From assembly GCA_029777145.1 (NCBI GenBank), contig JAKOSS010000754.1, positions 1-8,019 of the forward strand: 8,019 bases of DNA, read 5' to 3'. Position numbers and translations under genes: made by a program. This document shows, piece after piece, positions 6,313 to 8,019 of the stretch (positions are counted from its first letter, which is position 1; each line of letters begins with the position of its first letter). The notes under the pieces were generated by a model. The model had not been told where the DNA came from, ran no database searches, and saw nothing but the letters and a program-made list of their open reading frames with translations. The DNA comes from Acidobacteriota bacterium. Its GTDB lineage: Bacteria; Acidobacteriota; Blastocatellia; Pyrinomonadales; Pyrinomonadaceae.

Positions 6313-7533
6313 GTGCGAAAAGCAAATTTCATTTTTTTGAGCGCGCTCGTTTTTGCCGCGCTCGTGTTGGCCGGTTGTAACGGCGGAGGTGCTTCAAACA
6401 CCGGAACGAACGGTGTCGATCCGAATGAAGCCGCCGCGACGGTCAACGGAAAGGCGATCAAGCTCGAGCAGGTCGAGCGCCTTCTTAAACAACAGGCACA
6501 GGGACAGGAATCGAAGCTCTCGCAGCTCGAATTGGCCCAGGCCCGTCTGCAGATCCTCGAGGGTTTGATCCAGAGCGAGGTGATGTTCCAGAAAGCCGAA
6601 AAGGAAGGCACCGTTCCGACGGATGACGAAGTAAAAGCGGAGTTCAATCGCATGAAGACCGCGAGCGGCAAGACCGAGGAACAATGGAAAAAAGAACTGG
6701 AGGCGGCTAACGAAACCGAGGCCTCGTTGCTTGAAAGCGTCAAAAAGCAACTTTCGGTGAAGAAGCTCGAAGACAAGATCACCGGACAGGTGACTCCGCC
6801 GAAGGACAGCGAGGTCGAAGCCTTCTACAACGGCAACAAGTCTGCGTTCGTCAAGAAAAAAGGCGCGAAATTGGCCGCGATCGTGATCGATCCGACCGAT
6901 TCGGGCGAAGGCGATCTGACCAAGAACGATGCTGACGCCGCGCGGGTCGGAAACGAGATCATCGCGCAGCTTAAGCAGGATCCGGAGAAGTTTTCGCAGC
7001 TCGCAAGCGAGAAGAGCGAGGATCAGAGCCGTTTTCAGGGCGGAGATCTCGGCTACATCGCGGAAGAGGAACTGAAGCGGACGTTCTCGCCGCAGACCGC
7101 CGCGAACATCATGCAAATGCCGAACGGTGGCCTCACCGTTGCCCAGGCGCAGGGCAAGTTCTTTATTCTGAAGGTTCAGGAAAAGAGCGACCGCGACGAA
7201 GCGCTGACGCTCGACAGCCCGGGAGTCCGTGAGCAAGTCATCAAATCGCTGACGGATGCACGCAAGCAACTGCTTGTTCAGGCTTACGCGGCGATCGCGA
7301 TGAACGAAGCGAAGATCGTGAACAATCTGGCGCAGAAAGTCGTCGCGAACCCGAACGATCTGAGCGGAGCGCGTCCGGCGTCGGCCGATTCGCCGGCGGC
7401 GAACACGAACACGGACGCCAACTCGAACACAGCGGCGACGAACACGAATTCAAGCTCGAATTCGAACGCCGCCAACTCGAAACCGACCGACAAGCCGGCG
7501 GCGAACACGGCGAATTCGAACGCCAAGAAATAA
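6313..7533 (+). CDS. SurA/PpiC-like peptidyl-prolyl isomerase-family lipoprotein, probably lacking catalytic histidines
   Basis: This is a probable envelope folding factor. From the GTG at 6313 (406 residues) it has a textbook lipoprotein signal: MRK, a hydrophobic core, and LVLAGC with Cys22. A SurA-like N-terminal helical region (about 39-165) includes AAATVNGKAIKLEQV and LEGLIQSEVMFQKAEKEG. The parvulin-type PpiC domain (about 183-292) is recognised by FSQLASEKSED and QGGDLGYIAEEEL (about 227-254). The strand that normally reads like RASHILV is here AKLAAIVI (185-192), and the closing GYHIIKV-type strand is GKFFILKV (281-288), so both usual histidines seem absent. A chaperone role without isomerase activity is therefore plausible. 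The last 52 residues (355-406) are low-complexity, with 12 Asn plus Ala, Ser and Thr. The DNA there holds a 14-bp direct repeat (7457-7470, 7511-7524). The gene has its own promoter and terminator. Confidence 0.85.
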   Translation: MRKANFIFLSALVFAALVLAGCNGGGASNTGTNGVDPNEAAATVNGKAIKLEQVERLLKQQAQGQESKLSQLELAQARLQILEGLIQSEVMFQKAEKEGTVPTDDEVKAEFNRMKTASGKTEEQWKKELEAANETEASLLESVKKQLSVKKLEDKITGQVTPPKDSEVEAFYNGNKSAFVKKKGAKLAAIVIDPTDSGEGDLTKNDADAARVGNEIIAQLKQDPEKFSQLASEKSEDQSRFQGGDLGYIAEEELKRTFSPQTAANIMQMPNGGLTVAQAQGKFFILKVQEKSDRDEALTLDSPGVREQVIKSLTDARKQLLVQAYAAIAMNEAKIVNNLAQKVVANPNDLSGARPASADSPAANTNTDANSNTAATNTNSSSNSNAANSKPTDKPAANTANSNAKK

Positions 7534-7540
7534 GATCCTT

Positions 7541-7561
7541 GCCGATCTGAGAATGATCGGC
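7541..7561 (+). other. Small perfect hairpin before the terminator
   Basis: GCCGATC (7541-7547) pairs with GATCGGC (7555-7561) around a 7-nt loop, 7 nt after the lipoprotein stop. No T-run follows. It stands 16 nt upstream of the strong terminator hairpin at 7578, so the transcript 3' end would carry two hairpins. It may protect the 3' end; that is inference. Confidence 0.5.
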
Positions 7562-7577
7562 CGATGATCAGAAAACC

Positions 7578-7621
7578 GAACCGGGATACGAGACCTGATC
7601 TCCTATCTCGGTTCTCCTTTT
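7578..7621 (+). terminator. Intrinsic terminator of the PpiC-like lipoprotein gene
   Basis: GAACCGGGATA (7578-7588) pairs with TATCTCGGTTC (7604-7614) over 11 bp with one G-U pair. After a C-C mismatch, GAGA (7590-7593) pairs with TCTC (7599-7602). TCC and then TTTT (7618-7621) follow. This is a long, stable hairpin that insulates the following ABC-F gene. Confidence 0.82.
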
Positions 7622-7666
7622 GTCAGAACCCGCGCAACCCGATCAGGGAGGCGCATCGCCTTCGAG

Positions 7667-8019
7667 ATGCTGTTTCGGCTTTCCGACGTCCGCAAAAGCT
7701 TCAGCGCGCATGAGATCCTGCGCGGCGTTTCGTTTCAGGTCAACAAGGGCGAGAAGATCGGTCTTGTCGGCAGGAACGGCGCCGGGAAGACGACCGTGTT
7801 TCGGCTGGTCACGCGCGAAGAAGCGCCGGACAGCGGCGATGTCGTTACGATCAACAGCCTGAAGATCGGGCTTCTCGCGCAGCACGTTGATTTCAACGAG
7901 GCCGATACCGTTCACACGTCTGCTTTGTCGGCGTTTCAACGCATTCACGACATCGAGGCCGAAATGCGGCGCCTGGAATTCGAGATGGCATCAAACGCCA
8001 CCGAAGAAATTCTCGACAA
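7667..8019 (+). CDS. ABC-F family ATPase, N-terminal part (cut by the window end)
   Basis: The visible 117 codons begin MLFRLSDVRKSF and continue with EILRGVSFQVNKGEKIGLVG. The Walker A motif GRNGAGKTT is at 35-43 and the Q-loop glutamine at 72 (GLLAQHVDF). ABC-F proteins (Uup, EttA, YheS and antibiotic-resistance types) are soluble twin-ATPase proteins without membrane domains that act on the ribosome. The sequence ends within the first ATPase domain, around a helical segment (RIHDIEAEMRRLEFEM), so subfamily and linker cannot be judged. AGGGAGG at 7645-7651 is 15 nt before the ATG, longer than usual. No ATG, GTG or TTG lies in frame between them, and the protein start fits the family. No promoter was obvious in the short gap after the terminator. 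Confidence 0.85.
   Translation, partial: MLFRLSDVRKSFSAHEILRGVSFQVNKGEKIGLVGRNGAGKTTVFRLVTREEAPDSGDVVTINSLKIGLLAQHVDFNEADTVHTSALSAFQRIHDIEAEMRRLEFEMASNATEEILD

Overview
The window is an ordinary chromosomal stretch of a moderately GC-rich Gram-negative bacterium with an outer membrane: it carries a TonB/ExbB/ExbD energy-transduction operon, lipoprotein signals and an SurA/PpiC-type lipoprotein. Tandem exbD genes after exbB, a small TPR envelope protein in the same operon, and an Asn/Ala/Thr-rich lipoprotein tail remind me most of Acidobacteriota (Blastocatellia-like). That placement rests on gene style, not on a marker gene, and is tentative.

Layout. (1) 1-2780, plus strand: the last codons of a probable TonB-family protein, then exbB (122-847), exbD1 (877-1320), exbD2 (1356-1832) and a TPR envelope protein (1896-2780). 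Spacing and gene order suggest one operon, closed by an intrinsic terminator at 2806-2848. Two intercistronic gaps, before exbB and before the TPR gene, hold hairpins with nearly the same 8-bp stem. (2) 2883-5090, plus: a full-length bifunctional (p)ppGpp synthetase/hydrolase (Rel/SpoT). Only 34 nt separate the terminator from its start. (3) 5091-5518: a 428-nt gap dominated by an uninterrupted array of 36 heptanucleotide repeats (consensus CCCGACT, 5130-5381), followed by a good sigma-70-like promoter for the next gene. (4) 5519-5896, plus: ridA, an enamine/imine deaminase. (5) 5978-6172, minus: rpmB (ribosomal protein L28, four-cysteine zinc form), convergent with ridA and ended by its own intrinsic terminator. 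(6) 6313-7533, plus: an SurA/PpiC-like lipoprotein divergent from rpmB, with its own promoter and terminator. It appears to lack the parvulin histidines. (7) 7667 to the window end, plus: the N-terminal third or less of the first ATPase domain of an ABC-F protein.

How it fits together. The first operon encodes a proton-motive-force-driven inner-membrane motor (ExbB with two ExbD variants) that would energise TonB-dependent outer-membrane transport. The TPR protein is likely an envelope accessory. rel, ridA, rpmB and the ABC-F gene are housekeeping genes around stress signalling, metabolite repair and translation. The lipoprotein probably helps envelope protein folding.

I found no mobile element, CRISPR array, tRNA, rRNA, prophage or defence system. 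The one truly unusual element is the heptanucleotide array between rel and ridA. Its G-rich strand has regular quadruplex-forming spacing, and its transcript would be C-rich and G-poor, which is a reasonable Rho-loading candidate.
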